Shown in pieces: positions 21,963 through 30,917 of a stretch of 64,000 nucleotides of DNA (positions are counted from its first letter, which is position 1; each line of letters opens with the position of its first letter). Both the position numbers and the translations under genes were made by a program. The notes under the pieces were generated by a model. The model ran no database searches and was not told the DNA's origin. It was given only the letters and a program-made list of their open reading frames with translations. Source of the DNA: an uncultured Bacteroidia bacterium (GTDB lineage: Bacteria; Bacteroidota; Bacteroidia; NS11-12g; UBA9320); contig CALSTB010000002.1 of NCBI GenBank assembly GCA_943789165.1, positions 124,001 to 188,000 of the forward strand, given 5' to 3'.

Positions 21963-22604
21963 ATGAACTTCGACATTCAACAACAGGACACCTATTCCAG
22001 GGGCGAATTATTACTTAGGAATTTCTTAGGATTCCTGTACATCATGATTCCTCACCTATTCGTTTCATTCTTTTATGGACTGGTACTTATGGTTGTTGGA
22101 TTAATTCGATTTTTCTCTATTCTGATTACAGGCAAATTCCCAAGAAATGCGCACAACGCCATGGTGCAAATTGGGCGTTACAACCTGCGCTTAACCGCAA
22201 GGATATTTAACTTACGCGATGGTTATCCTCCTTTTCATTTAGAAACAGAAGACGAAGGGATCACATTTGACATGCCATACGTTGAGAAGATTAGTAGAGG
22301 TAGATTGTTAGTGCGCACCTTGTTTGGAGGTTTTATGCTTATTCCTCACATCTTCATCTTAGTTTTTAGAATCTATGGTGTCATGTTTGCCAACATCTAT
22401 GCCTTCTTCGTGGTTTTATTCACTAAGAAATTCCCTAACGGTGTCTTTAAGTTTTCAGTTGAGACGCTTCGTTGGAACTACAGAATGAATAATTACTTAG
22501 TGTATTACACGGATGACTATCCTCCGTTTCATGGCAGGGTATTACCGAACGAAAACCAAGACATGGACAGCGATTCAGTTTCTAACCATTTGGTTGCGGA
22601 GTAA
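21963..22604 (+). CDS. DUF4389 domain membrane protein (internal duplication)
   Basis: A 213-aa membrane protein made of two similar halves. Each has a hydrophobic segment, then F..(L/F)(I/F)TGKFP or FTKKFPNG, then a (Y/W)N(L/Y)R..(A/N)(R/Y) helix and a conserved DGYPPF or DDYPPFH. This is the DUF4389 pattern. Molecular function is unknown. It is a single-gene unit with a −7 box upstream and a strong terminator downstream. Confidence 0.75.
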   Translation: MNFDIQQQDTYSRGELLLRNFLGFLYIMIPHLFVSFFYGLVLMVVGLIRFFSILITGKFPRNAHNAMVQIGRYNLRLTARIFNLRDGYPPFHLETEDEGITFDMPYVEKISRGRLLVRTLFGGFMLIPHIFILVFRIYGVMFANIYAFFVVLFTKKFPNGVFKFSVETLRWNYRMNNYLVYYTDDYPPFHGRVLPNENQDMDSDSVSNHLVAE

Positions 22605-22620
22605 TCAAAATTCCAAAATA

Positions 22621-22659
22621 AAAAAAGCCACCTTCCGATATCGGTTGGTGGCTTTTTTC
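22621..22659. terminator. Bidirectional rho-independent terminator
   Basis: A GCCACC…GGTGGC stem with a ~14-nt loop is flanked by A6 on the left and T6 on the right. It can terminate both the DUF4389 gene (plus) and the uppP operon (minus), whose last stop is adjacent at 22661. Confidence 0.9.
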
Positions 22660-22660
22660 T

Positions 22661-23017
22661 TTAAGTGCATCCGCAGCCTTTAAACTTTTTTACCTTCCCT
22701 TTTTTATTGATACTCTTGATGAGTTCTTCATCCCTATAAAAGAAGGTCCAAACCCGCTCACCTCTTTTATAATAGTTCTTCTCAATGAGTTGTCCGTTGT
22801 AGTTATAACGTTCCCAACTCCCCCATTTCATTCCATCTTTATATCGATGAATCTCTAAAACGAAACCTGAACTATCTTTTATGGCGCACATAACTTTGCG
22901 CCCAGTGGTATCACATTCAGTGGTTTGACTAAATCCAAATTGAAAGGTGCAAAGAATTACACCAAAGAGTATACAACGGCTGCTGAGCCGACCACAAAAC
23001 AATAGTATGCGAACCAT
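22661..23017 (-). CDS. Small secreted YwqK/MORN-like repeat protein
   Basis: About 118 aa if started at ATG 23017 (MVRILLFCG..), with a signal-peptide-like segment ending GFSQ. The mature part has the YwqK/MORN-like repeat pattern: GMKWGSWERYNYNGQLIEKNYYKRGERVWTFF is split over two units of about 20 residues. The 5' end overlaps the uppP 3' end by 61 nt in another frame, so it is read from the ftsX–uppP transcript. The start is uncertain because of that overlap. Function is unknown; the repeat is often found in surface or antitoxin-annotated proteins. Confidence 0.55.
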   Translation of the reverse strand: MVRILLFCGRLSSRCILFGVILCTFQFGFSQTTECDTTGRKVMCAIKDSSGFVLEIHRYKDGMKWGSWERYNYNGQLIEKNYYKRGERVWTFFYRDEELIKSINKKGKVKKFKGCGCT

Positions 23018-23757
23018 TTTAACTGACTGTTTTCTACCAGTTTTATCATCCATTTAATCGCAAACAAGCCACTGATAAAGGCTGCTACAAATCCCATAGT
23101 CATGACGAACATAGGTGAAGACTCTTGATCTACCGCCGACAAGTCCATAAAGTCTTTTACACTTTTTGCGGCCGCTCCAAGAATCAGTGGAAGTACCATA
23201 ATAAACGAAAATCGAGCTGCTTTATTTCTTGGCAAGCCCAACAACACACCTGTAACAATGGTTGAACCCGATCGACTGATGCCAGGCAAGATGGCAATGG
23301 CTTGAACCACTCCCATCAAAAACGACTTCCCAGTGTTTAATTCTCCTGCCTTTGTGTTTTTAACTTTGTCAGATACAAATAGCAAAACGCCGGTTACCAA
23401 TAACATGGCACCCACGAGTAAAACGTTTTTATCAAACAAAGATTCAATTTGGTCTTTCAGGAACAATCCAACCAATGCGGCTGGAATCATCGAAATAAAA
23501 ACAAACCAAGCAAACTTGGTTTCCTCATTCCATTTAAACGACAATATGCCTTTGAAAATATCTAGTAAGTCTTTACGAAATACTACAGCCGTGCTTAGCG
23601 CAGTAGCTAGGTGAAGAAATACGGTAAAAAGTAAGTCTTCCTTTAATTCTGTTTGTTGGATGGCTTTTACCAGTTCTATGTGTCCAGAACTACTGACTGG
23701 CAAAAATTCGGTAAATCCCTGAACGATGCCCAGGATGATGGCCTCAACTAGGCTCAT
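22957..23757 (-). CDS. uppP: Undecaprenyl-diphosphatase
   Basis: Integral membrane phosphatase (BacA/UppP family, 266 aa) that recycles undecaprenyl diphosphate to the monophosphate carrier used for peptidoglycan and the surface glycans of region 1. The catalytic motifs are intact: GFTEFLPVSSSGH near residue 15 and PGISRSGSTI near residue 158, separated by membrane helices. It overlaps the DUF3098 gene by 14 nt, a tight translational coupling common in this phylum. Confidence 0.95.
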   Translation of the reverse strand: MSLVEAIILGIVQGFTEFLPVSSSGHIELVKAIQQTELKEDLLFTVFLHLATALSTAVVFRKDLLDIFKGILSFKWNEETKFAWFVFISMIPAALVGLFLKDQIESLFDKNVLLVGAMLLVTGVLLFVSDKVKNTKAGELNTGKSFLMGVVQAIAILPGISRSGSTIVTGVLLGLPRNKAARFSFIMVLPLILGAAAKSVKDFMDLSAVDQESSPMFVMTMGFVAAFISGLFAIKWMIKLVENSQLKWFAYYCFVVGSAAVVYSLV

Positions 23758-24049
23758 TCTCTACTGTACCTGTGTTTCTAAAAATAGCGTAAATCTCAAC
23801 AGCAAATCCAATTAACACAACTAAAGGTGCGATGGTCACTTTGACTGTAGTACTAAAACTCTTTTCGCCCGTTGTAAACACTTCAGCATTGTTGAATATG
23901 TCGTCGGTTTTACCAACCATTAGAATAAATCCCAAAACAATGATTGCAAATCCAATAATCATCCAGGTATAGTTCTCTTTGTTGAACGTCATTTCATAGG
24001 TCGGTTTCGACTTCTGAGTTTCTGTATTCTTTTTGTTCTTAGCTGCCAT
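23744..24049 (-). CDS. DUF3098 family protein
   Basis: A 101-aa protein with two hydrophobic helices (about residues 30–50 and 70–92) and a short charged N-terminus. Position between ftsX and uppP is the hallmark of DUF3098 in Bacteroidota. Function is unknown, but conserved linkage to division and cell-wall genes suggests an envelope role. It starts 10 nt after the ftsX stop. Confidence 0.85.
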   Translation of the reverse strand: MAAKNKKNTETQKSKPTYEMTFNKENYTWMIIGFAIIVLGFILMVGKTDDIFNNAEVFTTGEKSFSTTVKVTIAPLVVLIGFAVEIYAIFRNTGTVENEPS

Positions 24050-24059
24050 AACTTTAGGT

Positions 24060-24926
24060 CTAATATAAATCGTTTATCCGCAATCTCAGGTACTTTTTGG
24101 TGGCAAAATATGTGCTTGGTAACACGATGCACATACCGAGAATGGTAATGGATGCAAATAAAATGGAATATATCGTAATATCCGATTTAAAAATATGTTG
24201 TACTTCAAAAAAGTTGGATTCAACCCATTTTGTAACGGCCGTATTACACAAAACGACTAGTCCAAAAGCCAATACCGTCGACAACGCTGTCAACCAAACT
24301 GCTTTGATAATAAACGGTCGTATGATGAACCACTCTGAAGCACCCACTAGCTGCATGCTTTTTACCACAAACCGTCTCGCATACACATCTAATCGAATGG
24401 TGTTATTGATTAATACCAGTGACACAATTAACAACAACATCGCCACACCGATAAGCACCAATCCTGCGATTCGTTTGTTTTTACTGATTTGGTCTACCAA
24501 GTCTTGTTGGAACTCGACACCAGTAACTCCGGTTATTGCATTTAAACTTGTCAACGCCGAATCGGTTTCACCATTCAGCGAACGTGCGTTTAGATTTACT
24601 TCTATTGAAGCTGGTAATGGATTACTACCAAGTACTTCGACAAAGTCTTTACCCAAGACTTCCTTATAATCCATGGCCGCCTGTTCTCCAGTGATGTACC
24701 TCGCATTTTTCACATAAGACAGCGCTTCAATGGTTTCAACGTTATCTATTAACTGCGATTCTGCTGTTTGGTTGTCGAAATATAAAATTACCAACACATT
24801 TTCCTGAAGATACTCTGTGAGTTTTTGCGTGTTGATCAATAACATTCCGAACAATCCGAGAATAAACAACACCATGCAAACGCTTATCATGACTGACCAT
24901 CCAGAAAAACGCTTCTTTGATTGCAT
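24060..24926 (-). CDS. ftsX: Cell division protein FtsX
   Basis: FtsX (288 aa) is the permease-like partner of FtsE that relays signals to periplasmic cell-wall hydrolases. The layout is a cytosolic N-terminus, TM1 at ~10–30, a periplasmic domain (LYFDNQTAESQLI.., YVKNARYITGEQA.., GSNPLPASIEV), then three more helices to the C-terminus. It opens the ftsX–DUF3098–uppP operon. ftsE is not adjacent, as usual in this phylum. Confidence 0.93.
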   Translation of the reverse strand: MQSKKRFSGWSVMISVCMVLFILGLFGMLLINTQKLTEYLQENVLVILYFDNQTAESQLIDNVETIEALSYVKNARYITGEQAAMDYKEVLGKDFVEVLGSNPLPASIEVNLNARSLNGETDSALTSLNAITGVTGVEFQQDLVDQISKNKRIAGLVLIGVAMLLLIVSLVLINNTIRLDVYARRFVVKSMQLVGASEWFIIRPFIIKAVWLTALSTVLAFGLVVLCNTAVTKWVESNFFEVQHIFKSDITIYSILFASITILGMCIVLPSTYFATKKYLRLRINDLY

Positions 24927-24930
24927 GAGG

Positions 24931-24938
24931 CAAATTTA
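24931..24938 (-). promoter_or_regulatory. −7 box of the ftsX operon
   Basis: The minus strand reads TAAATTTG, ending 4 nt before the ftsX ATG (24926). This predicts a leaderless or nearly leaderless transcript. Confidence 0.45.
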
Positions 24939-25018
24939 ATCATTAGAGGCTCCGATTGATGGAGGAGTTTTTCCACGTTAACACCTATTTAGAACTATTC
25001 TATCATGACAACTTTGAA

Positions 25019-25047
25019 TTGGTGAAAACTAGCAAAGATTAACTTTG
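25019..25047 (+). promoter_or_regulatory. Promoter of the sdh operon
   Basis: TTG at 25019–25021, an 18-nt spacer and TAACTTTG at 25040–25047 match both elements of the Bacteroidota primary-sigma promoter. Transcription would start around 25051–25054, about 20 nt before the sdhC ATG. Confidence 0.7.
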
Positions 25048-25074
25048 TTTGTTTATTAGAAATAGTCACAAAAT

Positions 25075-25761
25075 ATGTCAAAACGCAAAGGAACAACTTC
25101 GGTTGGGAGAAAAATTCTAATGGCATTATCAGGTTTGTTCCTGATTGTCTTTTTACTCCAACATTGTGCGATTAACTTTCTATCGGTTATTGCCCCAGAT
25201 ATGTTTAACGAAGTATCACATTTTATGGGCACCAACCCACTCATTCAATATGCACTTCAACCCGTTTTAGCGTTTGGTGTTTTCTTCCACCTGATTATGG
25301 GTATGTACCTAGAACGTCAGAATAGAAACGCACGACCTATCAAGTATGCGGTTAACAAACCAGCGACCAACTCAAACTGGATGTCAAGAAACATGATCAT
25401 CACCGGCATTATGGTGATGTTGTTTATGGCACTTCACTTTGCAGATTTCTGGATTCCTGAACTTAAAACCAAGTTTATCGATGGTGACATGACTGGAATG
25501 AACGCTGCAGGAGAGTTTAGATACATGGAGGAAATGGCTCACGAATTCAGTAACGGAATCCGCGTGGCTATATATGTTGTGGCTTTTGTGTTTTTAAGCT
25601 TACACTTACTTCACGGTTTTCAATCGGCGTTTCAGTCGGTTGGATTTAACCACAATAAATTCACCCCAACCTTAAAAAAATTGGGTACCATTTACGCCAT
25701 CGTAATTCCAGCGCTGTTCATTTTCATCGCACTGTTTCATTTTTTCAATCAACACGCATAA
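25075..25761 (+). CDS. sdhC: Succinate dehydrogenase cytochrome b subunit
   Basis: A 228-aa membrane anchor of the B-type (single-polypeptide, di-heme) succinate:quinone oxidoreductase used with menaquinone. Five hydrophobic segments are visible, with His residues suited to heme ligation (QHCAINF, FFHLIMGMY, ALHFADFW, SLHLLHGFQSAF). First gene of sdhCAB, 15 nt ahead of sdhA, behind a strong promoter. Confidence 0.93.
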   Translation: MSKRKGTTSVGRKILMALSGLFLIVFLLQHCAINFLSVIAPDMFNEVSHFMGTNPLIQYALQPVLAFGVFFHLIMGMYLERQNRNARPIKYAVNKPATNSNWMSRNMIITGIMVMLFMALHFADFWIPELKTKFIDGDMTGMNAAGEFRYMEEMAHEFSNGIRVAIYVVAFVFLSLHLLHGFQSAFQSVGFNHNKFTPTLKKLGTIYAIVIPALFIFIALFHFFNQHA

Positions 25762-25776
25762 GTAGCACGAGTAAAT

Positions 25777-27792
25777 ATGAGTACGTTAGATTCTAAAATA
25801 CCAAAGGGTCCGTTAAAGGATAAATGGACAACCTATAAAGATAAAATCAACCTCGTAAACCCAGCAAACAAACGTCATATCGACGTGATAGTTGTGGGAA
25901 CAGGCTTGGCAGGTGGATCAGCTGCTGCTACTTTAGCCGAATTAGGCTATAACGTAAAAGCATTTTGCTACCAAGATTCTCCACGTCGTGCTCACTCAAT
26001 TGCAGCACAAGGAGGTATTAACGCAGCTAAAAACTATCAAGGCGATGGTGACTCCACCTATCGCTTGTTTTACGACACTGTGAAAGGAGGTGATTACCGT
26101 TCAAGAGAAGCCAACGTCTATCGATTAGCAGAAGTATCTGCCAACATCATTGACCAATGCGTTGCTCAAGGCGTTCCGTTCGCAAGAGAATATGGCGGAT
26201 TGTTAGACAACAGATCGTTTGGAGGCGTTTTGGTTTCACGAACCTTTTATGCCAAAGGACAAACGGGTCAACAATTGTTATTAGGTGCTTATTCTGCCAT
26301 GAATCGTCAGATTGGACGAGGTAAAATAGAAATGTTTAACCGCCACGAAATGTTAGACGTGGTAAAAGTAGATGGCAAAGCACGAGGCATCATTGCCCGT
26401 AATTTGGTAACAGGAGAAATTGAAAGACACTCAGCACACGCCGTAGTTATTGCTTCTGGTGGATATGGAAACGTCTATTTCTTATCAACCAATGCCATGG
26501 GTTCGAACGTGACAGCTGCTTGGAAAGCGCATAAACGTGGAGCACATTTTGCCAATCCATGTTATACGCAAATTCACCCAACGTGTATTCCGCGTTCAGG
26601 AGATTACCAATCGAAACTGACCTTGATGTCTGAGTCGTTAAGAAACGACGGTCGGATTTGGGTACCTAAAAACATGGACGACGTAATAGCGATTCGTGAA
26701 GGAAGACTAAAACCGACTGAGATATCAGAAGAGAATCGTGATTATTATTTAGAGAGAAGATACCCTGCTTTCGGAAACTTAGTTCCACGAGACGTGGCGT
26801 CGCGTGCTGCTAAAGAAAGATGTGATGCTGGTTATGGAGTGAATAAAACCGGAGAAGCCGTCTACCTCGATTTCAAATCGGCGATTGAACGATACGGTCG
26901 AGAACAAGCCAAAATTCAAGGGATTGAAAACCCAACCAAGGAAAAAGTCCTTGAACTTGGAGAAGGTGTTGTGGAAGCCAAATATGGCAACTTGTTCCAG
27001 ATGTACGAAAAGATTGTAGACGAAAACCCATATAAAACGCCAATGATGATTTACCCTGCAACGCATTACACAATGGGTGGCATTTGGGTGGATTATAATT
27101 TAATGACGACCATTCCTGGTTGTTACGCCATTGGTGAGGCAAACTTCTCTGATCACGGCGCTAACAGACTTGGTGCTTCTGCTTTGATGCAAGGTTTGGC
27201 GGATGGTTACTTCGTATTACCATACACCATTGGTGATTATTTGTCGAACGACATTAGAACAGGAAAAATTCCAACCGATACTCCAGAATTTGAGGAAGCT
27301 GAGAAAAACGTTACGGATCGAATTAATCAGTTGGTGAATAACAACGGAACTAAATCCGTAGATTATTTCCATAAACGATTGGGCAAAGTGATGTGGGACA
27401 AAGTTGGAATGTCGCGTAACACAAAAGGATTAGAAGAAGCGATTGAAGAAATTCAAAGCATTCGCGCTGAATTCTGGAAGGATGTTTTAGTTCCAGGATC
27501 GGCGGATGGCATGAATACCGAACTTGAAAAAGCGGGTCGTGTGGCTGACTTCTTAGAACTTGGAGAATTATTCGCAAAAGATGCGTTGGAGAGAAACGAG
27601 TCTTGTGGAGGTCACTTCCGCGAAGAATCTGTAGAACTTGACGGAGAACAAAAAGGCGAAGCAAAACGTGATGACGACAATTACGCCTTTGTTTCTGCTT
27701 GGGAATATAAAGGTGAACCCAAAGATGCGGTTTTACACAAAGAACAGCTTGAGTTTAATGATATTGAATTAAAGCAACGCAGTTATAAGTAG
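25777..27792 (+). CDS. sdhA: Succinate dehydrogenase/fumarate reductase flavoprotein subunit
   Basis: The 671-aa catalytic subunit oxidises succinate in the TCA cycle. The FAD dinucleotide motif [17 protein letters not shown] lies near residue 41, and the [13 protein letters not shown] block near residues 72–84 contains the expected covalent FAD His (H73). [13 protein letters not shown] and the [12 protein letters not shown] tail are family hallmarks. The normally adjacent sdhB is displaced by about 650 bp here. Confidence 0.97.
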   Translation: MSTLDSKIPKGPLKDKWTTYKDKINLVNPANKRHIDVIVVGTGLAGGSAAATLAELGYNVKAFCYQDSPRRAHSIAAQGGINAAKNYQGDGDSTYRLFYDTVKGGDYRSREANVYRLAEVSANIIDQCVAQGVPFAREYGGLLDNRSFGGVLVSRTFYAKGQTGQQLLLGAYSAMNRQIGRGKIEMFNRHEMLDVVKVDGKARGIIARNLVTGEIERHSAHAVVIASGGYGNVYFLSTNAMGSNVTAAWKAHKRGAHFANPCYTQIHPTCIPRSGDYQSKLTLMSESLRNDGRIWVPKNMDDVIAIREGRLKPTEISEENRDYYLERRYPAFGNLVPRDVASRAAKERCDAGYGVNKTGEAVYLDFKSAIERYGREQAKIQGIENPTKEKVLELGEGVVEAKYGNLFQMYEKIVDENPYKTPMMIYPATHYTMGGIWVDYNLMTTIPGCYAIGEANFSDHGANRLGASALMQGLADGYFVLPYTIGDYLSNDIRTGKIPTDTPEFEEAEKNVTDRINQLVNNNGTKSVDYFHKRLGKVMWDKVGMSRNTKGLEEAIEEIQSIRAEFWKDVLVPGSADGMNTELEKAGRVADFLELGELFAKDALERNESCGGHFREESVELDGEQKGEAKRDDDNYAFVSAWEYKGEPKDAVLHKEQLEFNDIELKQRSYK

Positions 27793-27834
27793 GATGCAGG
27801 CACAAGATTGCCTATTGAGGCTTAATATTTATTA

Positions 27835-27980
27835 CACGAGAAAAAAGAGAAAAGAAAATAGAGAAAAGAAATAGATAAGTGATTTATAGTTAACGCGAGG
27901 AGGAAAAATAGTCAGAGAAATAGAGTTTTACCTAATATAGAAAAGAGAAAAAAGAAAAGAGATAATAGAAAATAGACTTT
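27835..27980. repeat. Purine-rich repeat upstream of the four-helix-bundle gene
   Basis: Two stretches, ~27835–27877 and ~27949–27975, consist almost only of A and G in units such as GAGAAAAGAAA with occasional T. The strand-inverted counterpart lies at 28390–28420, so the pair brackets the inserted gene. A similar pyrimidine-rich tract occurs at 57801–57900. Confidence 0.6.
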
Positions 27981-27982
27981 TA

Positions 27983-28345
27983 GTGGTTGCAAGACAAAGG
28001 CATAATTACAAGAACTTAAAGATTTGGCAATTGGGACTTGAAATTTCAAATGACGTTTCAGATTTAATAGTCACATTTCCGAAACACGAAATGTATTATT
28101 TAGGTTCTCAACTTAGCCGTTGTTCTATTTCTATTCCGAGCAATATAGCTGAAGGCTCAGCTCGAACCGACAAATCTTTCTCGTACTATATTGATATTGC
28201 GTTAGGATCTTCATTTGAGTTGGTAACTCAATTGTTGGTAGCCTATCACGGAGAATATGTAAATGAAAAATCAATGGAATTACTTGAAGCGAAAATTGAA
28301 GAGTTTCAACGTATGACAATGGGTTTTCAAAATGGATTAAAATAA
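27983..28345 (+). CDS. Four-helix bundle protein (23S rRNA intervening-sequence protein family)
   Basis: The 120-aa protein shows the family pattern: HNYKNLKIWQLGLEIS, then LGSQLSRCSISIPSNIAEGSAR, FSYYIDIALGSSFEL, and a final helix. Members are encoded in 23S rRNA intervening sequences and relate to the Avd accessory protein of diversity-generating retroelements; free-standing copies have no established function. The start is GTG 27983 or TTG 27986. It lies between sdhA and sdhB, flanked by inverted purine/pyrimidine tracts, which suggests insertion of a mobile-like module. Confidence 0.85.
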   Translation: MVARQRHNYKNLKIWQLGLEISNDVSDLIVTFPKHEMYYLGSQLSRCSISIPSNIAEGSARTDKSFSYYIDIALGSSFELVTQLLVAYHGEYVNEKSMELLEAKIEEFQRMTMGFQNGLK

Positions 28346-28389
28346 AAAAGTATGTATAGAAGAAACCGTTTGAATAGCGCTGAACAAGT

Positions 28390-28420
28390 CTTTTCTCTCT
28401 TTTCTTTTATCTATACTCTT
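28390..28420. repeat. Pyrimidine-rich tract, inverted partner of 27835–27980
   Basis: About 31 bp of nearly pure C/T (CTTTTCTCTCTTTTC…). Its reverse complement resembles the purine tracts before the four-helix-bundle gene, so transcripts could fold into a long imperfect stem around the gene. Confidence 0.55.
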
Positions 28421-28440
28421 ACAATAAATTTAAAATTGTT

Positions 28441-29190
28441 ATGAATTTAACTCTCAAAATCTGGAGACAGAAAGATTCAAAAGACAAAGGTCAAATGGTG
28501 ACCTATAATGTGACCGACATTTCTGAGCACATGTCTTTTTTGGAAATGCTGGACGTTTTAAACGAGCAGTTGGTAAATACAGGTGAAGAACCTGTGGCAT
28601 TTGACCACGATTGTCGTGAAGGCATTTGCGGGATGTGCTCGTTGTATATCAATGGTGAAGCTCATGGACCAGATCGTGGTGTTACGACTTGTCAGTTGCA
28701 CATGCGTATGTTTAACGACGGCGATACCATCTTTATTGAGCCTTTTAGAGCGAAAGCTTTTCCTGTCATAAAAGACTTAGTGGTTGACCGAACTGCGTTT
28801 GATAGAATTCAGCAAGCGGGAGGTTATATCTCTGTGAATACATCTGGGAATACCCAAGATGCCAATGCCATTCCCATTCGAAAGGCCAATGCCGATCTGG
28901 CAATGGACGCAGCTGAATGTATTGGTTGTGGAGCCTGCGTAGCAACATGCAAAAACTCATCAGCCATGCTGTTCGTTGGGGCAAAAGTGTCACAATACGC
29001 TTTGTTACCACAAGGTCGCGTTGAAGCCAAAGACCGTGTATTGAACATGGTAAATCAGATGGATAAAGAAGGATTTGGCAACTGTACCAACACAGGCGCT
29101 TGTGAAGTTGAATGTCCGAAAGGAATATCACTAACAAACATTGCACGGATGAACAGAGAATACTTATCTGCTTCCGTTAAAGAAGACTAA
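28441..29190 (+). CDS. sdhB: Succinate dehydrogenase iron-sulfur subunit
   Basis: A 249-aa electron-transfer subunit between SdhA and SdhC. It has an N-terminal [2Fe-2S] ferredoxin domain (CREGICGMC near residues 58–66 plus a later Cys), the [4Fe-4S] site [11 protein letters not shown], and the last cluster region [14 protein letters not shown]. All expected cysteines are present. ribE follows after one base. Confidence 0.96.
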   Translation: MNLTLKIWRQKDSKDKGQMVTYNVTDISEHMSFLEMLDVLNEQLVNTGEEPVAFDHDCREGICGMCSLYINGEAHGPDRGVTTCQLHMRMFNDGDTIFIEPFRAKAFPVIKDLVVDRTAFDRIQQAGGYISVNTSGNTQDANAIPIRKANADLAMDAAECIGCGACVATCKNSSAMLFVGAKVSQYALLPQGRVEAKDRVLNMVNQMDKEGFGNCTNTGACEVECPKGISLTNIARMNREYLSASVKED

Positions 29191-29191
29191 T

Positions 29192-29785
29192 ATGTTTACT
29201 GGAATCATCGAAGCATTAGGCACCGTTACGCAAGTCGAAACGGATGGTTCCAATGTACACTTCACTTTATCCTCTCCAATTTCGAACGAATTAAAAATAG
29301 ACCAAAGCGTCGCACACAACGGTGTGTGTCTGACCGTCACTTCATGTGATGCAAAACAACACGTCGTTACGGCTATAAAAGAAACACTCGACAAATCAAA
29401 TCTGGGAAACTGGGCGGTTGGGACCGTCGTTAATCTAGAACGATGCTTAAAAGTAGGTGATCGTTTAGACGGCCACATGGTTCAGGGACATGTAGATACC
29501 ACTGCCACGTGCACGAACAAACAAGACCAAGACGGTAGCTGGGTTTTCAGCTTTGAGTATGAAGCCAAACCAGGATTCATAACCGTGGAAAAAGGTTCGA
29601 TTTGCATTAACGGGGTAAGTTTAACCGTATTCAATTCCACCGACAATGGCTTTTCAGTAGCCATTATTCCATATACCCGCGATCATACAAATTTTAATGT
29701 GATCGAAGTAGGTTCTGTTGTCAATTTGGAGTTTGATATTTTAGGCAAGTACATCGCGAAGATGTTGCCAAAGGACAATGATTGA
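29192..29785 (+). CDS. ribE: Riboflavin synthase alpha subunit
   Basis: A 197-aa enzyme that dismutates two 6,7-dimethyl-8-ribityllumazine molecules to riboflavin. Two lumazine-binding barrels are visible: MFTGIIEALG at residue 1, with VAHNGVCLTV in the first barrel and GSICINGVSLTVF in the second, plus DGHMVQGHVD at the domain link. It starts one base after sdhB, so flavin supply is co-transcribed with the flavoprotein SdhA's operon. Confidence 0.94.
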   Translation: MFTGIIEALGTVTQVETDGSNVHFTLSSPISNELKIDQSVAHNGVCLTVTSCDAKQHVVTAIKETLDKSNLGNWAVGTVVNLERCLKVGDRLDGHMVQGHVDTTATCTNKQDQDGSWVFSFEYEAKPGFITVEKGSICINGVSLTVFNSTDNGFSVAIIPYTRDHTNFNVIEVGSVVNLEFDILGKYIAKMLPKDND

Positions 29786-29845
29786 AGGACTGAATGTCTG
29801 GAGGTTTGAATGTCTGAAGGTCTGAATGTCTGACGGCCTGAATGA
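29786..29845. repeat. 16-bp tandem repeat, about 3.75 copies
   Basis: Starts at the first base after the ribE stop. The unit is AGGTCTGAATGTCTGA with one or two changes per copy (29786–29801, 29802–29817, 29818–29833, partial to 29845). Internally it is a doubled CTGAATG motif. Confidence 0.85.
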
Positions 29846-29876
29846 GAACGTGAATATTGTGTGATTTCACATCGAA

Positions 29877-30686
29877 TCAACTCCTTTTCAACTTGATTTT
29901 AACAGCATTTTGATTCCACTCTAAGCCTTTCTTGGTTAATACAAAACGCATGTTCCCCTCGTTACTTTTGTCCGTATTTATAGCAGGCTTTGTATTGTTC
30001 TGATTGTTCGGGACTAACACCAAATTGTCCCCCACGTTGTACCATATCCCTGACAAAGCTTTTCCTTCCTGTTTAGAATCCATGCTCATGGCAAATGTTC
30101 TATCGCTTAAAAGCCTTAAACTTATTTTATTTTTCTTATCACCCTTCCCCGCGTACTCTCCGTAATATGATCTTGTCTTGGCATCAGGGGGTGCGATATT
30201 CATCAAAGAATACATCGTTTTATTAAAAATGGCTATAAAGTTTTCATCCTTAAAGGCATCCGTGCAAGAGTGACAAAACTTCAAATTGGTAATCTGGATT
30301 CCGCATAACGAAATCGTGTCTATTAATTTTTCTGGACACCCCCCATAACCTCCAACTGGACTAATCAATATGTGCTTGCCATCTAGGAATAACGCACTAG
30401 CTAGCTCGAATATTCTTTGATCCAAAGAATCCAATTCGCTTTCAGAAAGTTGGTACATATACTTGACACTATGTATCAATCGTACTCTTGCAATAGAGTT
30501 TAACTTAAAGGGAACCAATCGGCGTGGTGAGGTGCTGTCAATTGTTAGAAACTCTGACACAAAACTGCTTGGAACATAATTGGCAATTTGATCATATGCT
30601 TCATTATATTTCGCAATGGAATCTCCGTCTTGACCACATACAACTGTGCTCTGCAACACAACGAATATGTACAGGAACTTTTTCAA
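29877..30686 (-). CDS. Secreted protein with NlpE-like C-terminal region
   Basis: A 269-aa protein with a signal peptide (MKKFLYIFVVLQSTVVCGQ). The first ~170 mature residues are unassigned and include an IQ(I/L)TNLKFCHSC segment. The last ~90 residues follow a small beta-barrel pattern seen in NlpE-like proteins: YYGEYAGKGDKKNKISL, DRTFAMSM, GIWYNVGDNLVLVP. It is probably periplasmic or outer-membrane-associated. It may share transcription with the small zinc-ribbon gene upstream. Confidence 0.5.
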   Translation of the reverse strand: MKKFLYIFVVLQSTVVCGQDGDSIAKYNEAYDQIANYVPSSFVSEFLTIDSTSPRRLVPFKLNSIARVRLIHSVKYMYQLSESELDSLDQRIFELASALFLDGKHILISPVGGYGGCPEKLIDTISLCGIQITNLKFCHSCTDAFKDENFIAIFNKTMYSLMNIAPPDAKTRSYYGEYAGKGDKKNKISLRLLSDRTFAMSMDSKQEGKALSGIWYNVGDNLVLVPNNQNNTKPAINTDKSNEGNMRFVLTKKGLEWNQNAVKIKLKRS

Positions 30687-30709
30687 TGAAGGTTGGTTTT
30701 GGTTCTAAT

Positions 30710-30904
30710 CTACTTTTCCCCTACATCCTTTTTTATTTGATCAAATTTACTCAAAGTGTCTTGAACTAATGGCTTTGAGTCTTTTGCCAAGCCAATGTTC
30801 GCACCGCAATTCGGACATGTAAATTGTACTCCCGAGATTAGCCCCTTTACTTCCATTGGGATGTATGTCTTGCAATCTGGGCATGGAATAGTTACTTCTT
30901 GCAT
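30710..30904 (-). CDS. Small zinc-ribbon protein
   Basis: A 64-aa cytosolic protein with two CxxC knuckles, CPDC at residues 8–11 and CPNC at residues 30–33, the usual layout of a rubredoxin-like zinc ribbon. A short charged helical tail follows. No specific family is recognised. It may bind nucleic acid or protein. It sits between genes for secreted proteins on the same strand. Confidence 0.6.
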   Translation of the reverse strand: MQEVTIPCPDCKTYIPMEVKGLISGVQFTCPNCGANIGLAKDSKPLVQDTLSKFDQIKKDVGEK

Positions 30905-30917
30905 AACACTCTATATA

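Noticed and set aside
24097-24669. 190-codon open frame on the plus strand
   Set aside because: Fully antisense to ftsX, which is conserved; the translation has no domain or plausible composition.
29786-29845. Possible CRISPR array
   Set aside because: Repeat units are contiguous with no unique spacers, and no cas genes are present.
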